Assembly: GCA_964293155.1 (NCBI GenBank)
Contig: CAXYYA010000001.1
Location: 75,993-139,992, forward strand
Origin: JAQVEB01 sp028698105
GTDB taxonomy: Bacteria; Bacteroidota; Bacteroidia; Bacteroidales; Dysgonomonadaceae
DNA: 64,000 nucleotides
Direction: 5' to 3'
The position numbers and the translations under genes are program-made. A model generated the notes under the pieces. The model made no database searches. It worked only from the letters and a program-made list of their open reading frames with translations, and was not told where the DNA came from. Position 1 is the stretch's first letter, and every line of letters begins with the position of its first letter. Below, in pieces: positions 23,041 to 31,005 of the stretch.

Positions 23041-25434
23041 ATGCAAGAACCGATGCAAAAACAACTTATTTTTCTCCTGTCTTTTATTTTGATTTTTTCG
23101 TTTGTACACGCTCAAAACGGAAAAATTGAAGGAACCGTACGCGACAAAACCACCAATCTTCCGGTAGAATTTGCCTCTGTGCTAATCGAAAATACCGGTC
23201 TTGGAACTACAACGGACGAAAAAGGCAATTTTTCATTCAATGATGCCTTGCCAGGGTTTAAGCATGTCATCGTGAGTTTTGTAGGTTACGAAACCACACG
23301 TTCATCGGAATTTCAGGTGCAAGGCAATCAAACGACATTTGTGGAGATTTTGCTGCCGCAATCGAGTATATCGCTCAACGAAGTGGTTGTTTCGCAAAAA
23401 GTAAACATAAAACGTATCGAAAGTCCCGTATCGCTGCTGAAAGTAGAAGTGCAGCAAATTGAAAAAAGCGCCGGCATCAACCGCGACATATCGAAATTAG
23501 TGCAAACCCTTCCCGGAGTAGCTTCCACGGCGGCCAACCGCAACGATTTGATCGTGCGTGGCGGCGGACCGGCAGAAAATGTGTTTTATTTGGATGAAAT
23601 AGAGATTCCCGTCATCAACCATTTTTCTACGCAAGGCGCTTCGGGCGGCGTGGTAGGGATCGTGAATCCCGATTTTGTGCGTGATATGGACTTCTATACC
23701 GGCGCATATCCGGCGAATCGCGCCAATGCGTTGAGTTCTGTGATGGATATTAAACAAAAAGACGGTAGCAGAGACCGTGTGCACACCAAATTATCGGTTG
23801 GCGCTTCGGATGCCGCACTTACATTGGACGGACCTATTAACGATAAATCGTCTTTTATCGTATCGGCGCGACAGTCTTATCTGCAACTCCTTTTCAAGGG
23901 ATTAAAGCTCCCGTTTTTGCCTAATTACAACGATTTTCAGGCAAAATACAAAATCCGTTTCAACGATAAAAACGAACTTTCCCTTATCGGTATAGGCGCA
24001 ATTGACAATATGCGATTGAACACCGACCTGAAAAATCCCGATGAAAGCCAACGCTACATTTTAGCGTATCTGCCCGTGTATAAACAATGGAATTACGCCA
24101 TTGGCGCCGTGTATAAACACTATTCCGATTCTTTTTTCGACACATGGGTGTTGAGCCGAAATATGCTGCGCAATCAAAATTATAAGTATTTCGATAACGA
24201 TGAATCGCAACCCCGCGTATCGGATTACGCCTCGGATGAAACCGAAAACAAGCTGCGCTTTGAGCGCAATTTCACCCGGCTTCCGTTTAAAATGCTCGCA
24301 GGCGCGGGCATGAATTATGCGCGCTATACCAACGAAACATCGCGCCGTGTAGTCGTTAACGATGCGTTGGAGATGTTAAAATACAACACAACACTGAAAA
24401 ACATCAATTATCAGTTTTTTACACAACTCTCCGATACCTATTTCGATAATGCCCTTTCAGCTTCGTTTGGTGTATATCTTGAAGGAAACAATTTTACAGA
24501 TTATATGGCAAATCCGCTGCATCAGATTTCGCCCCGCGCTTCATTGGCATATCAGTTTCACGATGCATGGAGCCTCAACGCCAATGTAGGCAGATATTTG
24601 AAGCGCCCTGCCTATATTACGATGGGTTTCAAAGACAATAACGATCAGTTTGTGAATCAACGCGAAGATATGCGCTACACGTTTTCCGACCAATTGGTGA
24701 TTGGATTGGGTTACGATACGTCGTCGAAACTCAACGTTACGCTGGAAGGATTTTATAAGAAATACGGAAACTATCCCGTTTCTGTTTCCAATGGAATTAG
24801 TTTGGCAAGCATCGGCACCGAATATGGGCAGGTGGGCGACGAAGCCGTGCGCACCATCGGAAAAGGAAAAGCCTATGGCGCGGAGTTATACGCCAGGTAC
24901 AATCCGGGCGAGCGCTTTCGTGCAAGTTTAACCTATACGCTCTTTTGGAGTGAATTTACCGATGCCCGTGGCAACTACATTCCATCGTCGTGGGACACAC
25001 GGCATTTGCTGAATATTTTGGCAAGTTACACATTCGGTAAGAATTGGAATGTGGCGGCACGATGGCGATTTATCGGCGGCGCACCTTATACGCCTATCAA
25101 TGAATTGCTTTCATCGCAAAAAGCGGTATGGGATGCCTCGCAACGTCCCGTGTTGGACTATGGTCGCTACAATTCGTTGCGACTTGCCAATGCGCATCAG
25201 TTAGACGTGCGTATTGATAAAGAATTTTACTTTTCAAAATGGGCATTCAATGTGTACATAGATGTGCAAAATGCTTATAATTTTCAATCGGAAAATGCAC
25301 CCAATTACACCAATCTTGATGCCGAAGGCAATGTGTTAATGGATGAGAACGATGCTTCGCGTTATACGTTGCGTGCGTTTAAATCGTTTAGTGGTACGGT
25401 GTTGCCTACTGTTGGGGTGATTGTGAAATTTTAA
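23041..25434 (+). CDS. TonB-dependent receptor with CarboxypepD_reg-like domain
   Basis: This 797-residue outer-membrane receptor starts with a signal peptide (LIFLLSFILIFSFVHAQ), then a carboxypeptidase-regulatory-like domain (GKIEGTVRDKTTNLPVEFAS, FVGYETTRS; about 27-110), a plug domain (INRDISKLVQTLPGVASTAA, NDLIVRGGGPAENVFYLDEI, FYTGAYPANRANALSSVMDI), and a beta-barrel to a terminal aromatic (VLPTVGVIVKF). It lacks a SusD partner, so it is not a SusC-type nutrient pair. Its substrate cannot be read. The ATG at 23041 or 23053 could start it. TTG (22993-22995), 18 bases, TATGTTTT (23014-23021) is a possible promoter. It lies between the two proline-catabolism genes. Confidence 0.93.
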   Translation: MQEPMQKQLIFLLSFILIFSFVHAQNGKIEGTVRDKTTNLPVEFASVLIENTGLGTTTDEKGNFSFNDALPGFKHVIVSFVGYETTRSSEFQVQGNQTTFVEILLPQSSISLNEVVVSQKVNIKRIESPVSLLKVEVQQIEKSAGINRDISKLVQTLPGVASTAANRNDLIVRGGGPAENVFYLDEIEIPVINHFSTQGASGGVVGIVNPDFVRDMDFYTGAYPANRANALSSVMDIKQKDGSRDRVHTKLSVGASDAALTLDGPINDKSSFIVSARQSYLQLLFKGLKLPFLPNYNDFQAKYKIRFNDKNELSLIGIGAIDNMRLNTDLKNPDESQRYILAYLPVYKQWNYAIGAVYKHYSDSFFDTWVLSRNMLRNQNYKYFDNDESQPRVSDYASDETENKLRFERNFTRLPFKMLAGAGMNYARYTNETSRRVVVNDALEMLKYNTTLKNINYQFFTQLSDTYFDNALSASFGVYLEGNNFTDYMANPLHQISPRASLAYQFHDAWSLNANVGRYLKRPAYITMGFKDNNDQFVNQREDMRYTFSDQLVIGLGYDTSSKLNVTLEGFYKKYGNYPVSVSNGISLASIGTEYGQVGDEAVRTIGKGKAYGAELYARYNPGERFRASLTYTLFWSEFTDARGNYIPSSWDTRHLLNILASYTFGKNWNVAARWRFIGGAPYTPINELLSSQKAVWDASQRPVLDYGRYNSLRLANAHQLDVRIDKEFYFSKWAFNVYIDVQNAYNFQSENAPNYTNLDAEGNVLMDENDASRYTLRAFKSFSGTVLPTVGVIVKF

Positions 25435-25779
25435 GAGTTATAAAACAAAAAACGTTACTTTTTTCGTTATTGCGGCGTCGCTGTCTTCCGTTAATTATAC
25501 AAGCGATAATACTCCAATAAGCCTCTTTTATGGCTTACTTTGGTTTTGGTATTCAGAGATTTAATGACAGTTCTCGGATTTTAGTGCAATATTATGCCAA
25601 AGGAGAATAATTTGGTAATGAGATTCGTTTGGCTGAAGCTATTTTCCACTATCCGACGGTTGTTTTGTTTGGTTTTATGCGAAAAACGAATAGCTCCTTT
25701 AAACTTTAACATTTTTTGTGCAACTTTTTTTCTACTTTTGCATCTATTAAAGGCAACGCAATTCAACGACAAACTAAAA
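25435..25779. other. Intergenic region after the TonB-dependent receptor
   Basis: No gene could be supported in these 345 bases. A TACTTTTG -7 box for the next gene lies at 25733-25740. An upstream in-frame ATG for the next gene exists at 25594 but lies before this promoter. Confidence 0.5.
25733..25740 (+). promoter_or_regulatory. -7 box of the META-type lipoprotein gene
   Basis: TACTTTTG matches TAnnTTTG fully and lies 39 bases before the chosen ATG. The T-rich DNA upstream lacks a well-placed TTTG. Confidence 0.45.
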
Positions 25780-26247
25780 ATGCAGAAAAAGCGCCTGTTT
25801 TTTTTATCCGTGTTACTGGTCTCACTTGCTGTTTTTTATAGCTCCTGCAGCAAGGAAGACTTATTTGCCGAAAATGTGCAATTGCAGTCGCCCGTTGGCA
25901 AAACGTGGAGATTGCAAGGGTTTGCCAATACCCAAAACGATAATGTGCAGATTGCTTTTTCGCAAAATCTGGAATACAGTTATCAGATCACATTTAAAAA
26001 AGACAGTACCTGGTTCGGTAGCAGTTCCACAAACGATCTTCACGGCAAATACACCATTGATAAAGTCCGCAGGCTTCTTACGCTGACCGAGATCGTTGGG
26101 ACGGAACGAGGTGAAGTAACCAGCGGAAATCTTTACATGTACTGCCTGCAAAATGTGTCTGCCTACGAAGTTTTCGAAAACGAACTGCGTTTATTCTACA
26201 CCAAGGAAAATTACCTTAAATACGCGCCTTATTCTCCATCAAATTAA
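25780..26247 (+). CDS. META/HslJ-like lipoprotein
   Basis: This 155-residue lipoprotein has a signal peptide (FFLSVLLVSLAVFYSSCSK, Cys near residue 22). The rest reads like a META (HslJ-type) beta fold: VGKTWRLQGFANTQNDN, the TFKKDSTWFGSSSTNDLHGKY hairpin (about 75-95, equivalent to the G-x-x-x-C-N-x-x-x-G-x-Y pattern but with Ser/Thr for Cys), LTLTEIVGTERG, and ELRLFYTKENYLKYAP. Function in Bacteroidota is unknown. I start at 25780, after the -7 box; the longer frame includes non-signal sequence. It is separated from the receptor by 345 bases. Confidence 0.7.
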   Translation: MQKKRLFFLSVLLVSLAVFYSSCSKEDLFAENVQLQSPVGKTWRLQGFANTQNDNVQIAFSQNLEYSYQITFKKDSTWFGSSSTNDLHGKYTIDKVRRLLTLTEIVGTERGEVTSGNLYMYCLQNVSAYEVFENELRLFYTKENYLKYAPYSPSN

Positions 26248-26475
26248 GAAACTGTTTTGAATTTTTACCGGCTTTCCCAATCCGGTTTATTGAGAGGTTG
26301 TCTATGAAAATGGCAACCTTTTGCGTCATAGTGTTAGCAACTTAACCCAAAATACTCGCTTTTATGTCCAAATTCTGACAAAAGTTTGAATTTTTTCGGT
26401 CGAAACACGCATAACGTATGAATTTTATGTATAATTTTGCGGAGAAATAATCTCAATACTTTTATTTAAAAACGT

Positions 26476-27666
26476 ATGTATTCAGAGAGCGCAACTACAC
26501 TCGATCTTCAAAACTCCGAGATCGCTTTTCAGGGAAAATCCGATGCCGATTTACGAGAAACCTATCAACTTTTTAAACTGATGAACAATGCTCAGGTGGT
26601 TAAAGCCGGAAAACCGTTAATAAATTTGGCTTTCGCATTGCATTTGCCCATTAAAGGCATCATCAAAAGAACTATTTACCGGCATTTCGTGGGAGGCACT
26701 TCCATTGAGGATTGCGCGAAAACCGTGGAAAAACTGGCGGAGCGGAACGTGGGCACCATCCTCGATTACGCGTTGGAAGGTGAAGAAGACGATGATCTTT
26801 TCGATGCGACATACAAGGAGATCATGCGCACGATACGCTATGCGCACGACCATCCGGCAAACGTTCCTTTCAGTGCATTTAAGATAACGGGTGTGGGGCG
26901 TTTCGACCTGTTGGTGAAAGTGAGCGACAACGAAAAACTAACCAAAGAGGAAGAGTTTGAATACAAGCGTGTTCTAGACCGGGTAGATGCGATTTTCGGA
27001 TTGGGTTACGAACTTGGCGTTCCGGTATTGATTGACGCCGAAGAAACATGGATTCAACCGATGCTGGACGATATGGTTCTGGACATGATGCGCAAGTACA
27101 ACAAAGAAAAAGCCATCGTGCAAAATACTTACCAGATGTATCGCTGGGACAGCATCGCCCGCATCAAACAACACCACGAGATGATGAAAGCCGAAGGCTA
27201 TAAGTTCGGGCTGAAGATCGTACGCGGAGCGTATATGGAAAAAGAACGCGCCCGGGCGGCGGCTATGGGCTATCCTTCGCCCATACAACCCGATAAACCG
27301 GCTACCGATCGCGATTTTAACGATATTACCCGTTACTTTGTGGAAAACGTGGATACCATTAACTTTATGATCGCCACGCACAACGAAGAAAGTTCGTTGC
27401 TGCTTGCGCAATTGATCGAAGAACATAAACTCCCGAAAGATCACCCGAAAATTTACTTTTCGCAACTTTACGGCATGAGCGATAATTTAACGTATAATTT
27501 GGCGGAAAGAGGTTACAACGTGGTAAAATATGTTCCCTACGGCCAGGTGAAGACCATGATGCCTTATCTGTTGCGCCGGGCCGAAGAAAATTCATCGGTA
27601 AAAGGCCAGTCGAGCCGCGAGTTGAAATTGATCCACAGCGAGATCCTCCGCCGAAAAGGACGGTGA
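26476..27666 (+). CDS. Proline dehydrogenase
   Basis: This 396-residue FAD enzyme oxidises proline to pyrroline-5-carboxylate, feeding PruA. Family signatures include FKITGVGRFDLLVKVS (start of the barrel strand), VPVLIDAEETWIQPMLDDMV, IVQNTYQMYRWDS, LKIVRGAYMEKERARA (about residue 250), FMIATHNEESSLLLA, FSQLYGMSDNLTYNLA, YVPYGQVKTMMPYLLRRAEENSS. It is the monofunctional (PutB-type) form, with the second step encoded separately at 20733-22364. A TAATTTTG -7 box lies at 26432-26439, 37 bases before the ATG. A palindrome and a bidirectional terminator follow. Confidence 0.95.
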   Translation: MYSESATTLDLQNSEIAFQGKSDADLRETYQLFKLMNNAQVVKAGKPLINLAFALHLPIKGIIKRTIYRHFVGGTSIEDCAKTVEKLAERNVGTILDYALEGEEDDDLFDATYKEIMRTIRYAHDHPANVPFSAFKITGVGRFDLLVKVSDNEKLTKEEEFEYKRVLDRVDAIFGLGYELGVPVLIDAEETWIQPMLDDMVLDMMRKYNKEKAIVQNTYQMYRWDSIARIKQHHEMMKAEGYKFGLKIVRGAYMEKERARAAAMGYPSPIQPDKPATDRDFNDITRYFVENVDTINFMIATHNEESSLLLAQLIEEHKLPKDHPKIYFSQLYGMSDNLTYNLAERGYNVVKYVPYGQVKTMMPYLLRRAEENSSVKGQSSRELKLIHSEILRRKGR

Positions 27667-27684
27667 TGTGGATTGACGCTTTGG

Positions 27685-27705
27685 ATTATTGCACTGTGCA
27701 ATAAT
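27685..27705. repeat. 21-bp perfect palindrome after proline dehydrogenase
   Basis: ATTATTGCAC, one central base, then GTGCAATAAT: a perfect 10-bp arm palindrome starting 19 bases after the stop. It is distinct from the terminator 11 bases further on. It resembles an operator or a short extrusion-prone site; only one copy was noticed. Confidence 0.55.
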
Positions 27706-27715
27706 TATATACGAA

Positions 27716-27742
27716 AAAACCGGAAGTTTTGCTTCCGGTTTT
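27716..27742. terminator. Bidirectional intrinsic terminator
   Basis: AAAACCGGAAG and CTTCCGGTTTT form a perfect 11-bp stem with a 5-base loop, with A-rich DNA before and T-rich DNA after. It can serve proline dehydrogenase (plus) and korB (minus, stop at 27776). Confidence 0.8.
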
Positions 27743-27775
27743 GTTCATTTTGTCATACCCTATACCGCCCTCGGG

Positions 27776-28810
27776 CTATTCAATCTTCCAGATATTGGGT
27801 GAGGCCAGCAGAAATTCCGTGAACGTGCGTTTGGGCGTTTTTTGCTGAACTTCTTTTATTTGGTCTTCGTATGCCGCTTCGTAAGAAGGCGATTCCACGT
27901 CACGAATCACGCCCAATGCCATGGGCATTTCGTCTTCGTAGCCCATCATTGCCAGTTTCAGGTGCAGTGTATTGTCCTTCGTGGTGGCGTCGTGCACCAG
28001 CACGTCGTCCATTGTGTAACCGTCCTGTCCAATGGTTACGGCTTTCAGGTTAATGCCGTTCAGGGCCACGATACCTTTATCGTTGTTTTCACCGAAGATC
28101 ATTTTTTCGCCGTGTTTCAGCAATATTGTCCTTTCGGCTTTGAATGCGCGGTCGGTAATTTTATCGTGGATGCCGTCGTTGAAGATCACGCAGTTTTGCA
28201 ATATTTCAACCACCGATGTACCCTTATGTTTGGCGGCGGCCACCATAAGCGATACGGAATTTTTCAAATCTACATCAATGGCCCGGGCAAAGAAGTTGCC
28301 GCGTGCTCCGAAGCACAATTCCGCCGGGTGGAACGGATCTTCCACCGTTCCGAAAGGAGAGGTTTTCGATACAAACCCCCGGTCGGAAGTAGGCGAGTAC
28401 TGGCCTTTGGTCAGCCCGTAAATTTTGTTGTTGAACAACAAAATATTAATGTCGATATTCCGGCGAACCGCGTGAATAAAATGATTACCGCCAATGGCGA
28501 GCGAGTCGCCGTCGCCGGTCGCCACCCAAACACTCAGGTGAGGGTTGGCCACTTTAACACCTGTGGCAATGACCGCCGCACGGCCGTGGATGCCGTGGAA
28601 GCCGTAGGTATTCATGTAGTACGGCAGACGGGATGAGCAACCAATTCCCGATATAACCGCCGTTTCGTGCGGTTGAATATTCAGTTCGGCCATGGCTTTG
28701 TGCAGGCAACTCAGCACGGCATGGTCGCCGCAACCCGGGCACCAACGTACATTGTTTTCGCTTTTATAATCTTTGGCCGTATATTTTTGATATGTTACAG
28801 TTGCATCCAT
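27776..28810 (-). CDS. korB: 2-oxoacid:ferredoxin oxidoreductase beta subunit
   Basis: This 344-residue protein is the TPP-binding beta subunit of a KorAB-type 2-oxoglutarate (or other 2-oxoacid):ferredoxin oxidoreductase. It has iron-sulfur/TPP-region cysteines in RWCPGCGDHAVLSCL (about 22-36) and GIGCSSRLPYY, the TPP-Mg motif GDGDSLAIGGNHF (about residues 97-109), and FNNKIYGLTKGQYSPTS. It begins 2 bases after korA and is surely translated from the same mRNA. No ferredoxin-type KorD or separate gamma gene is adjacent, consistent with two-subunit enzymes in which gamma is fused to alpha. Confidence 0.93.
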   Translation of the reverse strand: MDATVTYQKYTAKDYKSENNVRWCPGCGDHAVLSCLHKAMAELNIQPHETAVISGIGCSSRLPYYMNTYGFHGIHGRAAVIATGVKVANPHLSVWVATGDGDSLAIGGNHFIHAVRRNIDINILLFNNKIYGLTKGQYSPTSDRGFVSKTSPFGTVEDPFHPAELCFGARGNFFARAIDVDLKNSVSLMVAAAKHKGTSVVEILQNCVIFNDGIHDKITDRAFKAERTILLKHGEKMIFGENNDKGIVALNGINLKAVTIGQDGYTMDDVLVHDATTKDNTLHLKLAMMGYEDEMPMALGVIRDVESPSYEAAYEDQIKEVQQKTPKRTFTEFLLASPNIWKIE

Positions 28811-28812
28811 AT

Positions 28813-30675
28813 TTATTTTTCCTCCATAATTTTAGTGAATTCCGCCACCAACTCGTCCACACGGAAAGGTTGTCCTTCAATTTGGTTGAATTGATAAATG
28901 TTCACACAGCCGAATTTGCCTCTCAGGTATGCGGCAAACTGTCCGGTGTTTTGCTCGGCAACGATAATCTTTTTGTATTTCTTGAGCAATTGTTCCGTGT
29001 TTCGCGGAAGGGGGCTGATGAATTTGAAATGGGCCAATGCCACTTTCTTGCCGTTGTCTTTTATGCGCAGCATAGTTTCGAGCATGTGGCCGTACGTACC
29101 GCCCCAACCCACGATGAGCGTATCGGCGTCCTCATCGCCGAGCACTTCCTGTTCAGGAACGAAATCGGCAATCTTTTCAATTTTTTCCCTGCGGGTTTTC
29201 ACCATCAGTTCGTGGTTATCGGGGTTCGAGGAGATAATCCCCGTGTTATAATCTTTTTCCAGTCCGCCCACGCGGTGCATATATCCCGGCGTGCCGGGCA
29301 CAGCCCAGTATCGCACAAGGGTTTCCTCATCGCGCAGATAAGGTGTCCACGATTCGGCACCTTCGTTAAAATACGTTTGCACGTAGTGGGGTTTTATTTC
29401 GGGATAATCCTTCATATCGGGGATTTTCCACGACGATGCGCCGTTGGCAATATAACCGTCGGTAAGCAGAATAACCGGTGTCATGTGTTCCACTGCAATT
29501 TTCGATGCCCAAAAGGCGCTATCGAAACAATCGGTAGGCGATGTTGCCGCCATAACCACCAGCGGGCTTTCGCCGTTTCGGCCGTAGAGCGCCTGGTTAA
29601 GGTCGGCTTGTTCGCTTTTTGTCGGCATTCCCGTTGACGGGCCGCCGCGCTGTACATCAACCACCACCAACGGCAATTCGGTCATCACGGCCAATCCCAA
29701 CGCTTCACTTTTCAGCGCCAGGCCGGGGCCCGATGTCGAAGTAGCTGACAGGCTTCCGGTGAAGCTCGCACCCACGGCGGTGCAAATACCGGCAATTTCG
29801 TCTTCCATCTGAAGCGCTTTCACGCCGAAATCTTTCCGCTTAGACAGTTCCTGCAGGATATCGGTAGCCGGTGTAATGGGGTAGGAGCCCAGGAAGAGCT
29901 GAAGATCGGCTTTTTCTGCGGCTGCTATCAAACCGTAAGCCGTAGCCGTGTTCCCGTTTATATCGGTGTAATATCCTTTTTCGTGTTCAACGGTGTTGAT
30001 GATGTAGGTTGACGTGGTCAGATGTATGTTGTTACCGTAATTATAGCCGGCGGCGAGCACCTTCATGTTTGCCTGCACCAGCAACGGTTTTTTTGCGAAT
30101 TTTTCTTCAAGAAGCCTGTCGGCAATTTCCAACGGCCGGTTGAACAGCCAGCAAACAATTCCCAGCGCAAACATATTTTTACTGCGGATCATTGCTTTGT
30201 TATCCATTCCAGTTCCTTCAAGTGCCGCTTTCGTCATACCTGTGATGGCGACGGGGATGGCCTGAATGCCGGTGGCATTGAGCTCTTCAAACGGATTTTC
30301 GGTTTCAAAGCGCGCTTTTTCGAGGTCTTTTTTCTCGAACGAATCGGTATCGTAGATCACGATAGAGCCTTTTTTAAGGTATTGAGCGTTTACCTTAAGT
30401 GCGGCAGGATTCATTGCTACCAGCACATCGGCTTTGTCGCCGGAGTTGAATACGTCTTTCGATCCTATTCGTACCTGAAATCCCGAAACGCCGTGCAGCG
30501 AACCTTGCGGAGCACGTATTTCGGCCGGATAATCGGGAAAGGTTGCAATTTCATTTCCGAAAATAGCCGATAAGGTGGAAAATAAGGTACCGGTAAGTTG
30601 CATGCCGTCTCCCGAGTCGCCGGAGAAACGCACGGTTACTTGTTTAATGTCTTTTACGACCGTTTTATTAGGCAT
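28813..30675 (-). CDS. korA: 2-oxoacid:ferredoxin oxidoreductase alpha subunit (gamma-alpha fusion)
   Basis: This 620-residue subunit joins a gamma domain (TVRFSGDSGDGMQLTGTLFSTLS, about residues 13-35, read in parts) to an alpha domain (LIAAAEKADLQLFLGSYPITPATDI from about 238; ALQMEDEIAGICTAVGASF; TSTSGPGLALKSEALGLAVM; VVDVQRGGPSTGMPTKSEQADL). It makes acyl-CoA from a 2-oxoacid, CoA and oxidised ferredoxin, or the reverse in reductive metabolism. The fused layout is typical of KorA in Bacteroidota. It is followed 2 bases later by korB and has a promoter at 30787-30818. Confidence 0.93.
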   Translation of the reverse strand: MPNKTVVKDIKQVTVRFSGDSGDGMQLTGTLFSTLSAIFGNEIATFPDYPAEIRAPQGSLHGVSGFQVRIGSKDVFNSGDKADVLVAMNPAALKVNAQYLKKGSIVIYDTDSFEKKDLEKARFETENPFEELNATGIQAIPVAITGMTKAALEGTGMDNKAMIRSKNMFALGIVCWLFNRPLEIADRLLEEKFAKKPLLVQANMKVLAAGYNYGNNIHLTTSTYIINTVEHEKGYYTDINGNTATAYGLIAAAEKADLQLFLGSYPITPATDILQELSKRKDFGVKALQMEDEIAGICTAVGASFTGSLSATSTSGPGLALKSEALGLAVMTELPLVVVDVQRGGPSTGMPTKSEQADLNQALYGRNGESPLVVMAATSPTDCFDSAFWASKIAVEHMTPVILLTDGYIANGASSWKIPDMKDYPEIKPHYVQTYFNEGAESWTPYLRDEETLVRYWAVPGTPGYMHRVGGLEKDYNTGIISSNPDNHELMVKTRREKIEKIADFVPEQEVLGDEDADTLIVGWGGTYGHMLETMLRIKDNGKKVALAHFKFISPLPRNTEQLLKKYKKIIVAEQNTGQFAAYLRGKFGCVNIYQFNQIEGQPFRVDELVAEFTKIMEEK

Positions 30676-30786
30676 AATTGGACTTGATTGTTAATAAATT
30701 TGATTGTTTTCTATGAGAAATACGCTTTAGTTTCAAAAATATGCTGCTCTCTTCTTGTCGTGGTTTTTTCGTTTAATATCAGAATG

Positions 30787-30818
30787 CAAAGTAATAAAAG
30801 AGTTGTTGAATAAACAAA
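30787..30818 (-). promoter_or_regulatory. Probable korAB promoter
   Basis: On the minus strand TTTG (30818-30815), 20 bases, TTACTTTG (30794-30787), one mismatch from TAnnTTTG. It gives a leader of about 105 bases. The rest of the 330-base gap between korA and the EF-G-like gene holds only the latter's terminator. Confidence 0.5.
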
Positions 30819-30946
30819 TTTTTTCGGGAGAAAGCGCCGGGCAGGGATATAGATTGTGTAGATGCGGTATAAACGGCTGATTTTGTTCTGGAAAAGTGCC
30901 GAATGAATCCGGAAGAACGATAGCGGAAAAACAACGAAATCCCGTT

Positions 30947-30980
30947 AAAGAAAACCCGGACAACCTTACGGCTGTCCGGG
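30947..30980 (-). terminator. Intrinsic terminator of the EF-G-like gene
   Basis: CCCGGACA with TGTCCGGG around a 10-base loop, followed on the minus strand by TTTTCTTT. It lies 26 bases after the stop at 31006. Confidence 0.75.
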
Positions 30981-31005
30981 AATACTGTACGGAAAACGGA
31001 GAAGG

